Source: an uncultured Pirellulaceae bacterium
GTDB taxonomy: Bacteria; Planctomycetota; Planctomycetia; Pirellulales; Pirellulaceae
Assembly (NCBI GenBank): GCA_937929805.1
Contig: CALFUT010000019.1
Location: 1-45,845 of the forward strand
Direction: 5' to 3'
DNA length: 45,845 nt
Shown here: positions 36,650-45,326 of the stretch, one piece after another
Layout: each line of letters starts with the position of its first letter
How positions within the stretch are numbered: the first letter of the stretch is position 1
Program-made: the position numbers and the translations under genes
Notes under the pieces: model-generated
What the model was told of the DNA's origin: nothing
Seen by the model: the letters and a program-made list of their open reading frames with translations, nothing else
Databases searched by the model: none

Positions 36650-37252
36650 ATGTTTAGGCCAATTCTGCTTGGGCGGACGGTTCGGAATTTTTTTTGCAAC
36701 GCTCGCGTCTTGGAAACATCTGTGACACGCTACCTCGACCAAAAGATTGGAAACTTTGCCGCGATTTGGGGCGTTGCCGGCGCTTGCCTGCTGCTGGGGT
36801 TTGCGGTGATGCGAATGGCAAAGCAGGTCACAGAAGGTTTTCAGCACCCGCTTGGCGTGGCTCATTACGCGGTGATGATTCCTTGGCTGTTTTTTATGCT
36901 TTACAGCGAAGGCTACAAGGGATTCCAGAAAGGCTATTCGCCTCGCGTGGCAGCAAGAGCCCATTACCTGCGAGGCCACGCGACGTGGGTTCGCACGTTG
37001 TTGGCTCCTCTGTTCTGCATGGGCTTTTTCGACTCGACCAAGAAGCGAAAGATTGTCATCTGCTGCTTGCTGCTTGGTGTGACAACCCTCGTCTTGCTGT
37101 TTCAATACATTCCTCAGCCATGGCGAGGCGTGTTGGACCTAGGTGTGGTGCTGGGGCTGAGTTGGGGCATTCTGGCGACGTTGATCTTCTTTTTTAAGTA
37201 CTGGTTCAGCGATGGGGCGGGGGCCGATCCCGAAGTCCCGTTGCGAGACTAG
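36650..37252 (+). CDS. Multi-pass membrane protein of unknown function
   Basis: A 200-residue protein with about four hydrophobic segments: AAIWGVAGACLLLGFAVM (about residues 37-54), GVAHYAVMIPWLFFMLY, KKRKIVICCLLLGVTTLVLL and LDLGVVLGLSWGILATLIFF. Between them lies a conserved-looking loop, SEGYKGFQKGYSPRVAARAH, with HYLRGHATWVR. Start ATG 36650; an alternative at GTG 36722 would remove the odd cysteine-containing leader. I do not recognise the family, but composition and hydrophobicity are those of a real integral membrane protein. Confidence 0.75.
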   Translation: MFRPILLGRTVRNFFCNARVLETSVTRYLDQKIGNFAAIWGVAGACLLLGFAVMRMAKQVTEGFQHPLGVAHYAVMIPWLFFMLYSEGYKGFQKGYSPRVAARAHYLRGHATWVRTLLAPLFCMGFFDSTKKRKIVICCLLLGVTTLVLLFQYIPQPWRGVLDLGVVLGLSWGILATLIFFFKYWFSDGAGADPEVPLRD

Positions 37253-37420
37253 GCATGCGGTAGGTTGCAGCTTTCTCGCGACGTTCTGCCTGCTGCTTTC
37301 ACGTTCCATCGATTTTGAGCCTTGCGGTTTACGGTGACTGGGCCACAATTGGTGGCAGGTGCTGGAATCGGGCACCATGAGAATTACCAGATACGCACCG
37401 ACGAAGCAGAGCATATACCG

Positions 37421-37936
37421 ATGGCGAAAAAGAAATCCGTTCCGGCGTCCCGAAAAAAATCGGCCCCCAAGACCACCAAGGCTCGCAAGCCGGCCGCGAC
37501 TTCCGTAGCCAGTTCAAAAAAGGCAGCCGGAAAGAAGGCACCTGCCAAAGCCAAGTCTGCGAAGAAGCCCGCTGCGAAAACCGTCGACGGTATTCTCAAG
37601 GCCTTTGAGAAAGAGCGAGCCTCAAAAAACCGCTCGTTGAAATCGACTCGCAAAAAGATTGAAACGCTGACCAAGCAAGTTGCCTCGATGAAGGCCGAGC
37701 TTGAGAAAGCGAAGCAGACGGCCGTCGAGACAGAGATTGCGATCGACACGCTTGATTCCCGTCGCGATGCCGAGGTCGGGACATTGCTTGCGGGGATGGG
37801 AGTCGATCTGGGGCGAGCTGCCGCGTCAAGCAAACCGAAAGATCCGGTCGATAAGCCAACGCCTCTGTTTGATAGCCACGCTGTATCGGTTGAGGTTCAC
37901 CCTGCATCAAACGCGGATGACAACGGCGACTCATAG
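37421..37936 (+). CDS. Histone-H1-like basic protein with a coiled-coil domain
   Basis: From ATG 37421 the product is 171 residues. Residues 1-55 are Lys/Ala/Pro-rich (MAKKKSVPASRKKSAPKTTK, AAGKKAPAKAKSAKKPAAK), like histone-H1-type or HC1-like DNA-binding tails. Residues 60-115 form a predicted coiled coil (RKKIETLTKQVASMKAELEK). The C-terminal 50 residues are acidic and probably flexible. The frame is open from 37322, but the basic domain and its Met argue for 37421. A nucleoid-associated or DNA-bridging role is an inference from composition. The 51-residue protein at 21522 has a similar tail. Confidence 0.75.
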   Translation: MAKKKSVPASRKKSAPKTTKARKPAATSVASSKKAAGKKAPAKAKSAKKPAAKTVDGILKAFEKERASKNRSLKSTRKKIETLTKQVASMKAELEKAKQTAVETEIAIDTLDSRRDAEVGTLLAGMGVDLGRAAASSKPKDPVDKPTPLFDSHAVSVEVHPASNADDNGDS

Positions 37937-38381
37937 CGAGGCGCTTGTCCTCAAGCAAAGCACGGAAATTGATCGGGCTTTTTTCAACGGCGGTGGCATA
38001 GAGCCGCGAAGGCACGAAGGGCACGAAGTTTTAATCGCGACTCTCTTCGTATGCCTCTTTTCTTCTTGGTTTCTCGATTGTTGTTTCAAACGCGGCGAGC
38101 AGAGAAACAAGCTCAAGCAGTCTGCCTGTTTTCGTGCGTTTCTCACCTTGTGGCAGCGAATTTCCGGCAAAACACGGCTTTTGGACGACGCAAAGGGCGT
38201 TGGCGGAGCAGTGCCGCTAGCCTTTTCGACTCCTTGCCAGATGGCAAACTTTTCCGGCTGAGACGGTCGCAACATTCGTCTGGTTGGAATTCGGGTCGTT
38301 CCGTCTGTAAGAGATGAATCAGACGCAACGAATGTTTCGATAACAACAGCGGACTCGGTTCGTTGCTCAAAAGCTATCCCT
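37937..38381. other. 445-base region with CACGAAG-type repeat remnants
   Basis: No gene is supported. GAAGGCACGAAGGGCACGAAG at about 38008-38028 belongs to the same class of intergenic words as the inverted repeat at 45227-45314. Inverted arms AACATTCGT (38271) and ACGAATGTT (38328) lie 48 bases apart, of uncertain meaning. Confidence 0.45.
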
Positions 38382-39734
38382 ATGTACCCTCGCCGGAACA
38401 TGACTCTGATTTGCTTCGCGTTCTTCGCGGGCTTGAATAGCGGCTGCTGCTGGCGTGAAAGTCCGGTTTGCAAAACTTGCTCTCCCTATATTTCTAGCGT
38501 TGAACCGTTGGCCGTCGCAGCAAAATCGGATGATGCAGGGGTCACAGCAAATTTTGATTCGGTGCCGGACTATGAATCGGCCAAGCAATCGTTGCTAAGT
38601 CAGGTGGTTGCCGATGGCACCGTCGCAATCACGCTAGATGAAGTCGTCTGCTTGGCTGCAAAGAACTCGGAATTAGCCGACGTCATTGAGCAGGAGCGCC
38701 ACTTGCTAAAGTGCCGACTTGAACAGTTGGAACGGCCAACTTCTTGCGAGTCAGCCGATTGCACATGCTGCTGTTCGAACGCGCGAGGCAGCAGTCTGGA
38801 TATCATTCTGCAAGGTGAGGCAATCGAACAGCGTAATCTAGCGGCAGGCAAGGCAGCTCAATTGTTTCTGGGGCTCGCACAGATCTCTCTGCAAAAGGCG
38901 TTGATCGACGAGTCTCGATCGCGGCTGGGCGAACTTGAGGAAACCGTTGCCGCCGCCGACGAAGCTGGATTCGCAACGTTTCAAGGGAAAACCGCGTTGG
39001 ATCAAGGCCGACTGCGGCTTGATCGGGCGGAATCGGAACTTGATGCTGCACATCAACAACTGACTTATCAGTTGAACATGCTGATTAACTCAACCGAGCA
39101 GCAGGTGGTTGTGTTCAAACCGGTTCACGACATCAATCCCGTTTCCATTGATTTGGATGTGTTGGGAGAAACAGCGTTGGCGGAATCTAATCGGGCGGGA
39201 ATCATCGCGGCTGAATCGGTCATTGCCAATCACTGCCACGGCGAGGGGCTTTACCGATTGCTGAGCATGTTTGACGACCGGATCGGTCAGCAACTTGAAG
39301 CAAAACCGGTCAAGAAACTGCTGTTGCGACGCCAGTTGATTGACATAATCAAAGCTTTGGAGGAACCCGACCCAACGCTTGGCCGCAGACGGGATCAAGC
39401 CGAGAAAATTGTCACGCTTCGAAAACGCGAGGCGCGACTGTCGGCAGCCAAGGCGATGTTGGATATGCAAACGGCGTTTGAAAAAATGGCGATTGCCAAC
39501 GAGGACGTTGGGCGACTTCGGGATCGGACGGAAGTGCTCGCGGCGGCACAGGAGATCGATGCAAGTGAGGCGTATCTGAAGAAGAACGAGAATTGGGTCG
39601 ATCTGCAACAGGCTCGATCGGCGCGAATCGAGGCGGCTATCAAGTTTGAAATCGCAAAGATCCGGCTGCGGCAAGCTCAGGGGCTGCTAGTTCAGTCCTG
39701 CGGCTACTCATTGGCATCAACCGCCTGCCGCTGA
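38382..39734 (+). CDS. TolC-like outer-membrane lipoprotein of a tripartite exporter
   Basis: A 450-residue protein. The first residues (RRNMTLICFAFFAGLNSGCC) are a lipoprotein signal peptide. The remainder is almost all long heptad-like helices: ITLDEVVCLAAKNSELADVI is the usual opening helix of TolC-family proteins, followed by QLFLGLAQISLQKALIDESR, RLDRAESELDAAHQQLTYQL and ARSARIEAAIKFEIAKIRLR. Three cysteines in CTCCC near residue 130 are unusual. It is the first of five genes in the same direction (TolC-like, HlyD/DevB-like, two DevC-like permeases, DevA-like ATPase) and would provide the outer-membrane channel. Start ATG 38382 or 38400. Confidence 0.78.
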   Translation: MYPRRNMTLICFAFFAGLNSGCCWRESPVCKTCSPYISSVEPLAVAAKSDDAGVTANFDSVPDYESAKQSLLSQVVADGTVAITLDEVVCLAAKNSELADVIEQERHLLKCRLEQLERPTSCESADCTCCCSNARGSSLDIILQGEAIEQRNLAAGKAAQLFLGLAQISLQKALIDESRSRLGELEETVAAADEAGFATFQGKTALDQGRLRLDRAESELDAAHQQLTYQLNMLINSTEQQVVVFKPVHDINPVSIDLDVLGETALAESNRAGIIAAESVIANHCHGEGLYRLLSMFDDRIGQQLEAKPVKKLLLRRQLIDIIKALEEPDPTLGRRRDQAEKIVTLRKREARLSAAKAMLDMQTAFEKMAIANEDVGRLRDRTEVLAAAQEIDASEAYLKKNENWVDLQQARSARIEAAIKFEIAKIRLRQAQGLLVQSCGYSLASTACR

Positions 39735-39972
39735 CGGTGTCTCTCTCAATGTCAGCCCCGAAACTCGGTTTCAAGCAATTTCGCACGGAAAAAGCGGGTC
39801 GATAACGACGAGTTGTTGAAAATGTGGGCCTCGATCTCGGTAACCGACCTCACGCTTTCTTTCATCTGACTAGGCTGGTAGTGTTTGAAGGATACAACCT
39901 GACAGTCGCTGGCCAGTTTCTGGCTCTCGCCGCCTGTTCTTGGTTTCCGACTCGCCCATTCTAAGCCTGACC

Positions 39973-41175
39973 ATGCGTGCAATCTTATTGATATTAGCTC
40001 TAGTCGCCACCGCGTTACTTGGTTGGTACGGCGGGGCAACCCAATCAAGCGGTGACAATGCTCAAGTCAGCCTAGATGCAAGTTCGACCGAGTCCCCTGC
40101 CGGAGCTCAAAACGGGCCAGACAAATCCGGTCGGCCAATCGGTTCAACCATTCGCTGCCGCGGGAAGCTTGTGCCTGCGAGTGGTTTGATCCAGATTGTT
40201 GCGCCCGTTGGTTCGCAGATTTCCGAATTGACTGACAAGTCCGTAGGTGATGAAGTTGTTCAAGGCGAGGTCCTTGCCTCGTTGCAGGGCCGTGAAGTCC
40301 GCGAACGAGAATTGGACTTGGCGAAAGCTCGTCGTTCCGACGCTCTCAAGAAAGCGGAAATGGAAACCGAGCAGGCGCAGTTCAAGATCAGTTCAGCAAA
40401 ACTTGGGGTTGAGGAAGCCAAAGCGGCAGCGGGCAAGATCAAAATTGAGCAGCAGAAGATCCAGTTGCTAGAGCGTCAATTGGCATCGAATCGATCGATG
40501 CTGACAAAGTTTCGGCAGATTAAATCCAACCCCACGACTTCTCAATTGTTGAATCAAACGGATGTGGAGAAACAGGCCTTGGTGGTGGCTCAATTGGAAC
40601 TGCAAATCGAGCAGGCAAAGTTGGCCGTTGAACAGGCTCGCAATAGTGCGCAGCGGGCGCAGGTCGTTGCCGAGAACACACTCGGTGCGGTTGAGAATGG
40701 GTTGAAGAACGCTCAGAAAGCGGTCCCGTTGGATTCGCTCGATGCGGCCGTCGAATTGGCAACCACTGCACTAAAATTGACTCAGTTGAGATCACCGATT
40801 CCAAAAGCAAAGATTCTTGACATCATCGTTCGTGAGGGGGACTCGGTGACCAACAAGCCTGTCATGGTCATTGGTGACACGGCAGAGATGCACTGCGTTG
40901 CCGAGGTGAGCGACCAATTCCTAACGCGGATCAATCTGGGCAGTGACTTCCCGGTGAGGGCGTCGATCACAAGCTCCGCGATTGCCCAACCGCTAACCGG
41001 AACGGTGATTACCAAAGGCGTGATGATCGGTGCGCCATCGCTGACCGATCCGAATCCTTTTGCCAAAGTGGATCGTCACACGGGAAACGTGACGATACGT
41101 TTGGACGATTCCGAAGTGGCCGAAGGGTTGGTCAATTTGCAGGTCGATGTCCAGATTCAACTGCCGGACGAGTGA
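39973..41175 (+). CDS. HlyD/DevB-type membrane-fusion adaptor
   Basis: From ATG 39973 the product is 400 residues. A single N-terminal transmembrane segment (AILLILALVATALLGWYGG) is followed by a half-lipoyl domain, GKLVPASGLIQIVAPVGSQI, then GDEVVQGEVLASLQGREV, a long coiled-coil hairpin (about residues 110-265), the second half-lipoyl strand LRSPIPKAKILDIIVREGDS and a beta-barrel domain (VAEVSDQFLTRINLGSDFPV). This is the layout of DevB-type adaptors linking an inner-membrane ABC exporter to a TolC-like channel. It is encoded between those two parts. The frame is open to TTG 39940, but the hydrophobic start favours 39973. Confidence 0.9.
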   Translation: MRAILLILALVATALLGWYGGATQSSGDNAQVSLDASSTESPAGAQNGPDKSGRPIGSTIRCRGKLVPASGLIQIVAPVGSQISELTDKSVGDEVVQGEVLASLQGREVRERELDLAKARRSDALKKAEMETEQAQFKISSAKLGVEEAKAAAGKIKIEQQKIQLLERQLASNRSMLTKFRQIKSNPTTSQLLNQTDVEKQALVVAQLELQIEQAKLAVEQARNSAQRAQVVAENTLGAVENGLKNAQKAVPLDSLDAAVELATTALKLTQLRSPIPKAKILDIIVREGDSVTNKPVMVIGDTAEMHCVAEVSDQFLTRINLGSDFPVRASITSSAIAQPLTGTVITKGVMIGAPSLTDPNPFAKVDRHTGNVTIRLDDSEVAEGLVNLQVDVQIQLPDE

Positions 41176-41288
41176 AATGCTTGTGGCACGTAGTAAGTCG
41201 TAGCAAGATGATAAACGAAGTTGTATTTTCGTGCGTTCCCTTCAGCTAACGACCTGACCGACTAACGAACTTCAACCCGCACCAGCTT

Positions 41289-42479
41289 ATGGCGATCCCG
41301 CTTTCCATTCACAATCTTCGCGATGGCGGATTTCGGACTGTGTTGTCGATCAGTGGAATCAGCATCGCGGTGACGTTGATCTTCATGCAGCTTGGTTTTC
41401 TTGGCGCGGTCCTCGATACAGCGGTGCTGTTTTATAACAACCTGAAGTTTGACTTGGTGGTTCGGTCGCCCAACTATTATCACTTCTGCGACGCAAACAA
41501 GTTTTCGGACGTGTGGCTGAACAAAATTGAAAGTGATGCCTCGGTCGTTTCAACGCAGCCGTATCACGTAAGTCTTGCGAAATGGAACTACGCAGAAAAA
41601 TCGGTGCAGCGAGGCATGCTGGTCATGGGCGCGGATCCGGAGGGCCAAACATTCCGTGACGGAAACATATCAGTCTCGCTTCCGGATTTGTCTCGGCTAA
41701 GTTTTCCGCGTGCCATTCTGGTGGATAGAAAATCCCGCCCGCAGTTTCTTGGTGCGAAGAATCGCGAACGTTTTAGCGATGCCGATATTGGCTTGGAAGT
41801 TGAATTGAACCAGAAAGCCTGCAAGATCGCTGGCGTGTTTGAGCTGGGTACTGGTTTAGCCGCCAACGGCGCGGCATTCATCCATGAAAGTGACTACCGT
41901 GAACTTTTTCCAAATTACGATCAGGATGATGTGACTCTGGGTTTGGTGACGCTCAATGAGAAAGCAGCCATGAACCCGAGTGCCGCGCGAGATGCAATCT
42001 GTAGAACGCTTGGGTTTTCATTATCTTCAACTCCGCCCGTCGAGATCCTGACACGAGCGGAAGTTGTGAAGGTCGAAATCGTGCATTGGGTAACGAACAC
42101 GCCTATCGGATTCATTTTTATCGCGGGCGTTGTGATCGCGATGATCGTCGGAGCCATCGTCGTGTACATCGTTTTGTCTTCAGACATCGCAAAACAAATC
42201 GGTGAATACGCGACGCTCAAAGCGATGGGCTACAAGAACAGCTATTTGTCGCGAGTGGTTCTTGAGCAGGCGATCATCCTTGGCGTTGTCAGTTATGTGA
42301 TCGCGTTTTTGGTTTCGCTTCTGCTGTATCAAGTCGTCGGGAAGGCAGCAAACCTGCCAATCACGATGACGATCGATCGACAGATTATTGTCTTTGTTTC
42401 TACCGTCACCATGTGCAGCGTGTCGGGTTTCATTGCCATGCAGAAACTCAGGAGGGCAGATCCGGCTGATCTGTTTTAA
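41289..42479 (+). CDS. DevC/MacB-type ABC exporter permease, first copy
   Basis: A 396-residue FtsX-fold permease. One N-terminal helix (TVLSISGISIAVTLIFMQLGF) is followed by a large extracytoplasmic domain (about residues 45-265), then three C-terminal helices (IGFIFIAGVVIAMIVGAIVV; VVLEQAIILGVVSYVIAFLV; IIVFVSTVTMCSVSGFIAMQ) and the coupling sequence IGEYATLKAMGYKNSYLSR, which contacts the ATPase in this family. It ends with LRRADPADLF. The second permease begins three bases after its stop and ends the same way (LLSADPASLF), so the two are paralogues that probably form a heterodimer. Confidence 0.92.
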   Translation: MAIPLSIHNLRDGGFRTVLSISGISIAVTLIFMQLGFLGAVLDTAVLFYNNLKFDLVVRSPNYYHFCDANKFSDVWLNKIESDASVVSTQPYHVSLAKWNYAEKSVQRGMLVMGADPEGQTFRDGNISVSLPDLSRLSFPRAILVDRKSRPQFLGAKNRERFSDADIGLEVELNQKACKIAGVFELGTGLAANGAAFIHESDYRELFPNYDQDDVTLGLVTLNEKAAMNPSAARDAICRTLGFSLSSTPPVEILTRAEVVKVEIVHWVTNTPIGFIFIAGVVIAMIVGAIVVYIVLSSDIAKQIGEYATLKAMGYKNSYLSRVVLEQAIILGVVSYVIAFLVSLLLYQVVGKAANLPITMTIDRQIIVFVSTVTMCSVSGFIAMQKLRRADPADLF

Positions 42480-42482
42480 TGA

Positions 42483-43664
42483 ATGATGCATTTGGTGCTG
42501 GCAGCAAAACTCGCTTGGTCCAACACGAGCGCGAACTGGCAACGGTTGTTCGTTCGATGCTCGGGCGTGACCTTCGCGGTGGTATTGATGTTCATGCAAA
42601 CCGGGTTTCGTAACGCATTGTTCGATAGCAATGTCCGCATCATGGAGGTAAAGATCTCGGCGGACGTCGTAATTAGAACCAAGTCGCGATTCATGCTCTC
42701 CAGCGGTCAGCAAATGCCGTTGCAGAACGTGATCACGGCACGGTCATGCGAAGGAGTGGCTTCCGCAGAACCGTTGTACATCGAAAACGTGATGTCCGAG
42801 TGGCATCGTGAGGGCACGCCAAAACGCAAAATCCGGGTGCTTGGTTTTGATCCAGAGCATGAGCTGTTTCATGGTTTCGGATTGGATCGACTTGCCAAAG
42901 ATTTGGCACGCGTATCGACGGCCGCGGCGGACGTTAAAAGTAAAAGCATGTTTCGATTGCCTCGCACGCCCGAGCAATTGAAAGCGGATCCGTTTGGGGA
43001 GTTGCGTGGGAAACAGCTTGAACTGGTAGGGTTGTTCGAATGTGGAATCAATTTCTCGAACGATGGAACGCTGGCCATGACGCCGCAAAATTTTGCTCAC
43101 TATTTCGAATTGCGTGGGGGTGGCGAACCTCTTTCTAGCGTCGACTACGGCGTCATTCGATGCGAACCCAATGTCTCGCCTGCCGTCGTTGTTGGGCGCT
43201 TGCAATCCTTGTTGGGCGAGCATGTGATTGTTCAGACTCGGGCTGATTTTTTGAAGTCAGAGAGAAATTTCTGGGGTAAAAACACGCCTATCGGTTTGAT
43301 CTTTCGCGTTGGGACGCTGATCGGATTCGTGGTGGGATTGATTATCTGCTATCAAGTGCTTGCGACGGACATAGGCGATCACATGGGGGAGTTTGCAACG
43401 CTGAAGGCCATGGGGTATCCGACCGGTTTTTTCGCAACCGTTGTCATCTGCCAAGCTTTGATTCTGAGTGTTGTGTCGTTCTTGCCCGGTTTGTTGATTG
43501 CGTTGTCGGCGTTCGGGCTGGTCAACTGGGGTACTGGATTGTTGATGTTCTTAAATGTTCCGCGAGCATCGATCGTGCTGGGGCTGACGGTGTTGATGTG
43601 TGTTATGAGTGCGGTCATCGCATTGCGGAAGCTGCTGTCCGCCGATCCGGCCAGTTTGTTTTAG
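42483..43664 (+). CDS. DevC/MacB-type ABC exporter permease, second copy
   Basis: A 393-residue paralogue of the preceding permease with the same topology: helix LFVRCSGVTFAVVLMFMQTG, a larger extracytoplasmic domain, three C-terminal helices (IGLIFRVGTLIGFVVGLIIC onwards) and MGEFATLKAMGYPTGFFATV, the coupling sequence. ATG 42483 follows the first permease by three bases. The extracytoplasmic parts of the two permeases differ clearly (this one has PLYIENVMSEWHREGTPKRK), while the membrane parts are close, which suggests an obligate heterodimer rather than a recent duplication. Confidence 0.92.
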   Translation: MMHLVLAAKLAWSNTSANWQRLFVRCSGVTFAVVLMFMQTGFRNALFDSNVRIMEVKISADVVIRTKSRFMLSSGQQMPLQNVITARSCEGVASAEPLYIENVMSEWHREGTPKRKIRVLGFDPEHELFHGFGLDRLAKDLARVSTAAADVKSKSMFRLPRTPEQLKADPFGELRGKQLELVGLFECGINFSNDGTLAMTPQNFAHYFELRGGGEPLSSVDYGVIRCEPNVSPAVVVGRLQSLLGEHVIVQTRADFLKSERNFWGKNTPIGLIFRVGTLIGFVVGLIICYQVLATDIGDHMGEFATLKAMGYPTGFFATVVICQALILSVVSFLPGLLIALSAFGLVNWGTGLLMFLNVPRASIVLGLTVLMCVMSAVIALRKLLSADPASLF

Positions 43665-43699
43665 TCCTGAGTGAATTCACCCAGAAGCCGAGAAGCAAT

Positions 43700-44812
43700 A
43701 TGACTGATTTTTCCAACCAGCCTGCCGTCATTCAAATCGACGGTTTGAACCATTACTTTGGATCGGGTGATTCGAAGACGCAGGCTTTGTTCGATAACGC
43801 GCTGAATGTTCGGCCGGGCGAGATCGTTATCATGACTGGGCCTTCTGGATCTGGCAAAACAACGCTGTTGACGTTGATTGGGACTTTGCGGACCGTTCAG
43901 GACGGCAGCCTGAAAGTGCTTGGCGAGGAATTGAACGGTATCTCTCAGCAGGGATTGACCGAGATCCGAAAGAAGATCGGCTTCATTTTCCAGGCGCATA
44001 ATCTTTTTGGATCTTTGACGGCGTATCAAAACGTTCGGATGGCAACGGAGTTGGCGGGTTTGAAGAACTCAGTGGTGAAGCCAAAGATCGAGCAGATGTT
44101 AACAAGGCTGGGCCTTGGAGAACGGATCCACTACAAACCCAAGTCTCTTTCCGGCGGGCAAAAACAGCGAGTCGCGATTGCTCGTGGCTTGATCCATAAC
44201 CCTCGCATTGTTTTGGCGGACGAACCCACTGCGGCACTCGACGAAGAATCCGGCCGCGAAGCGGTCACGCTGTTGCGTGAGATGGCCGATCGAGAGGGTT
44301 GCACGGTGCTGATCGTGACTCATGACAACCGAATTCTGGATTTTGCCGATCGGATCATTAACATGGTTGCGGGTAAGATCACGAACGATTCCGATGTGAA
44401 GCAGACCGAAAAAATCTGTGCGTTCCTGCAAGCAACGGAAATCTTTGCCGAGCTAACGCCGCGAACGCTGACGGACGTTGCTAACAATGTGGAGGTTCGG
44501 AATTATGCGGCCAACGAGACGATTGTTCGGCAGGGAGACGAGGGGCGTGAGTTCTTTGTCCTCGCCGATGGCAATGTCGCAATCGTTCGAACGAATCCCG
44601 CCACGGGGCAAGACGAAACGATCAATCAGCTTGCTGAGGGAAGTCACTTCGGTGAAGTTGCGCTCATCAAGGACCAGCCTCGAAATGCGACGGTCGTGGC
44701 GACCAAGCCAACGACTTGCTACGTGCTGGATCGTGAAGAGTTCCGGAGTGTGATCGATACGAGTGATTCGTTTGAATCCGAACTGCGCAAGGCGATGTTT
44801 GAGCGGATCTAG
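43700..44812 (+). CDS. DevA-like ABC exporter ATPase fused to a cyclic-nucleotide-binding-like domain
   Basis: From ATG 43700 the product is 370 residues. Residues 1-230 form a MacB/DevA-type ATPase: Walker A GPSGSGKT at 47-54, Q-loop FIFQAH, signature LSGGQ at 150-154, DEPTAALD at 174-181 and switch His in IVTHDNR. Residues 245-370 form a CAP-like cyclic-nucleotide-binding domain: RNYAANETIVRQGDEGREFF, ADGNVAIV, and the phosphate-binding cassette EGSHFGEVALIKDQPRNATV. The family cassette FGE.AL....RNATV is intact, so binding of a cyclic nucleotide is plausible. It is the last gene of the exporter cluster. The upstream in-frame stretch is the end of the permease gene. Confidence 0.93.
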   Translation: MTDFSNQPAVIQIDGLNHYFGSGDSKTQALFDNALNVRPGEIVIMTGPSGSGKTTLLTLIGTLRTVQDGSLKVLGEELNGISQQGLTEIRKKIGFIFQAHNLFGSLTAYQNVRMATELAGLKNSVVKPKIEQMLTRLGLGERIHYKPKSLSGGQKQRVAIARGLIHNPRIVLADEPTAALDEESGREAVTLLREMADREGCTVLIVTHDNRILDFADRIINMVAGKITNDSDVKQTEKICAFLQATEIFAELTPRTLTDVANNVEVRNYAANETIVRQGDEGREFFVLADGNVAIVRTNPATGQDETINQLAEGSHFGEVALIKDQPRNATVVATKPTTCYVLDREEFRSVIDTSDSFESELRKAMFERI

Positions 44813-45142
44813 CGAGGGTTGCCACTGTGTAGGAGTGGGGCAATTAGACGCCGCGTGGTCGTTGATGGCGAAATCAGCCAAGGATTTTTGCTGATCGACA
44901 CGGACAATAGCGGGCAGGTTTTCAAACAGGAGCTCGCAGAGGAAACGAAGGCCGGAGCGACAAAGCAATTCAGAAACTGTTTGTTTTCTTTCTCCGCTGC
45001 TTCAGTTGTCTCCAGTTCATTCTTTCGTTGACCGCAGTACTGCTCAGCGCTCTCCGCGACTCTGCGTTTCAAAACTTTGTCAACATCAAGATTCAGCCTC
45101 ATTGTTTCAAGCGACCGCGGAAACAAAGACGGATAATGAGTC

Positions 45143-45163
45143 AGCCACGGATTTTTACGGATG
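45143..45163. repeat. Second copy of the CACGGAT-type repeat
   Basis: CAGCCACGGATTTTTACGGAT closely matches the unit at 7168-7203 (CAGCCACGGATTTGCGCGGA). Both copies are intergenic. Confidence 0.45.
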
Positions 45164-45226
45164 TTCGTGGCGTACGTCCGCGAAGAGCAGTGCGTGTCGG
45201 TGGCTGAAATTGATTCCTTTATCGCA

Positions 45227-45314
45227 ACCACGAAATACACCAAAGACACGAAAGTTGAGCTCGGTATGAAGTGGATCCGGTTTTGGCTTTCGTGCCGTTC
45301 TTTAGTTTCGTGGT
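45227..45314. repeat. Inverted repeat with CACGAAA arms, MITE-like
   Basis: ACCACGAAA (45227-45235) and CACGAAAG (45247-45254) recur as exact reverse complements CTTTCGTG (45287-45294) and TTTCGTGGT (45306-45314). The outer and inner arms are equally spaced on both sides, with 11 non-matching bases between them. This forms an 88-base element with two nested stem segments. It is presumably a member of a dispersed repeat family. Confidence 0.7.
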
Positions 45315-45326
45315 CCGCGGATCGCG

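Larger units (their letters stand above)
44813..45326. other. 514-base region between the exporter and the kinase gene, with dispersed repeats
   Basis: No gene is supported. It contains a CACGGAT-type unit at about 45143-45163 and a long inverted repeat at 45227-45314. No terminator with a T-run is seen for either neighbouring gene. Confidence 0.5.

Noticed and set aside
38271-38336. Inverted arms AACATTCGT/ACGAATGTT 48 bases apart
   Set aside because: Nine-base arms at this distance are expected by chance in a window this size; no gene or promoter context supports them.
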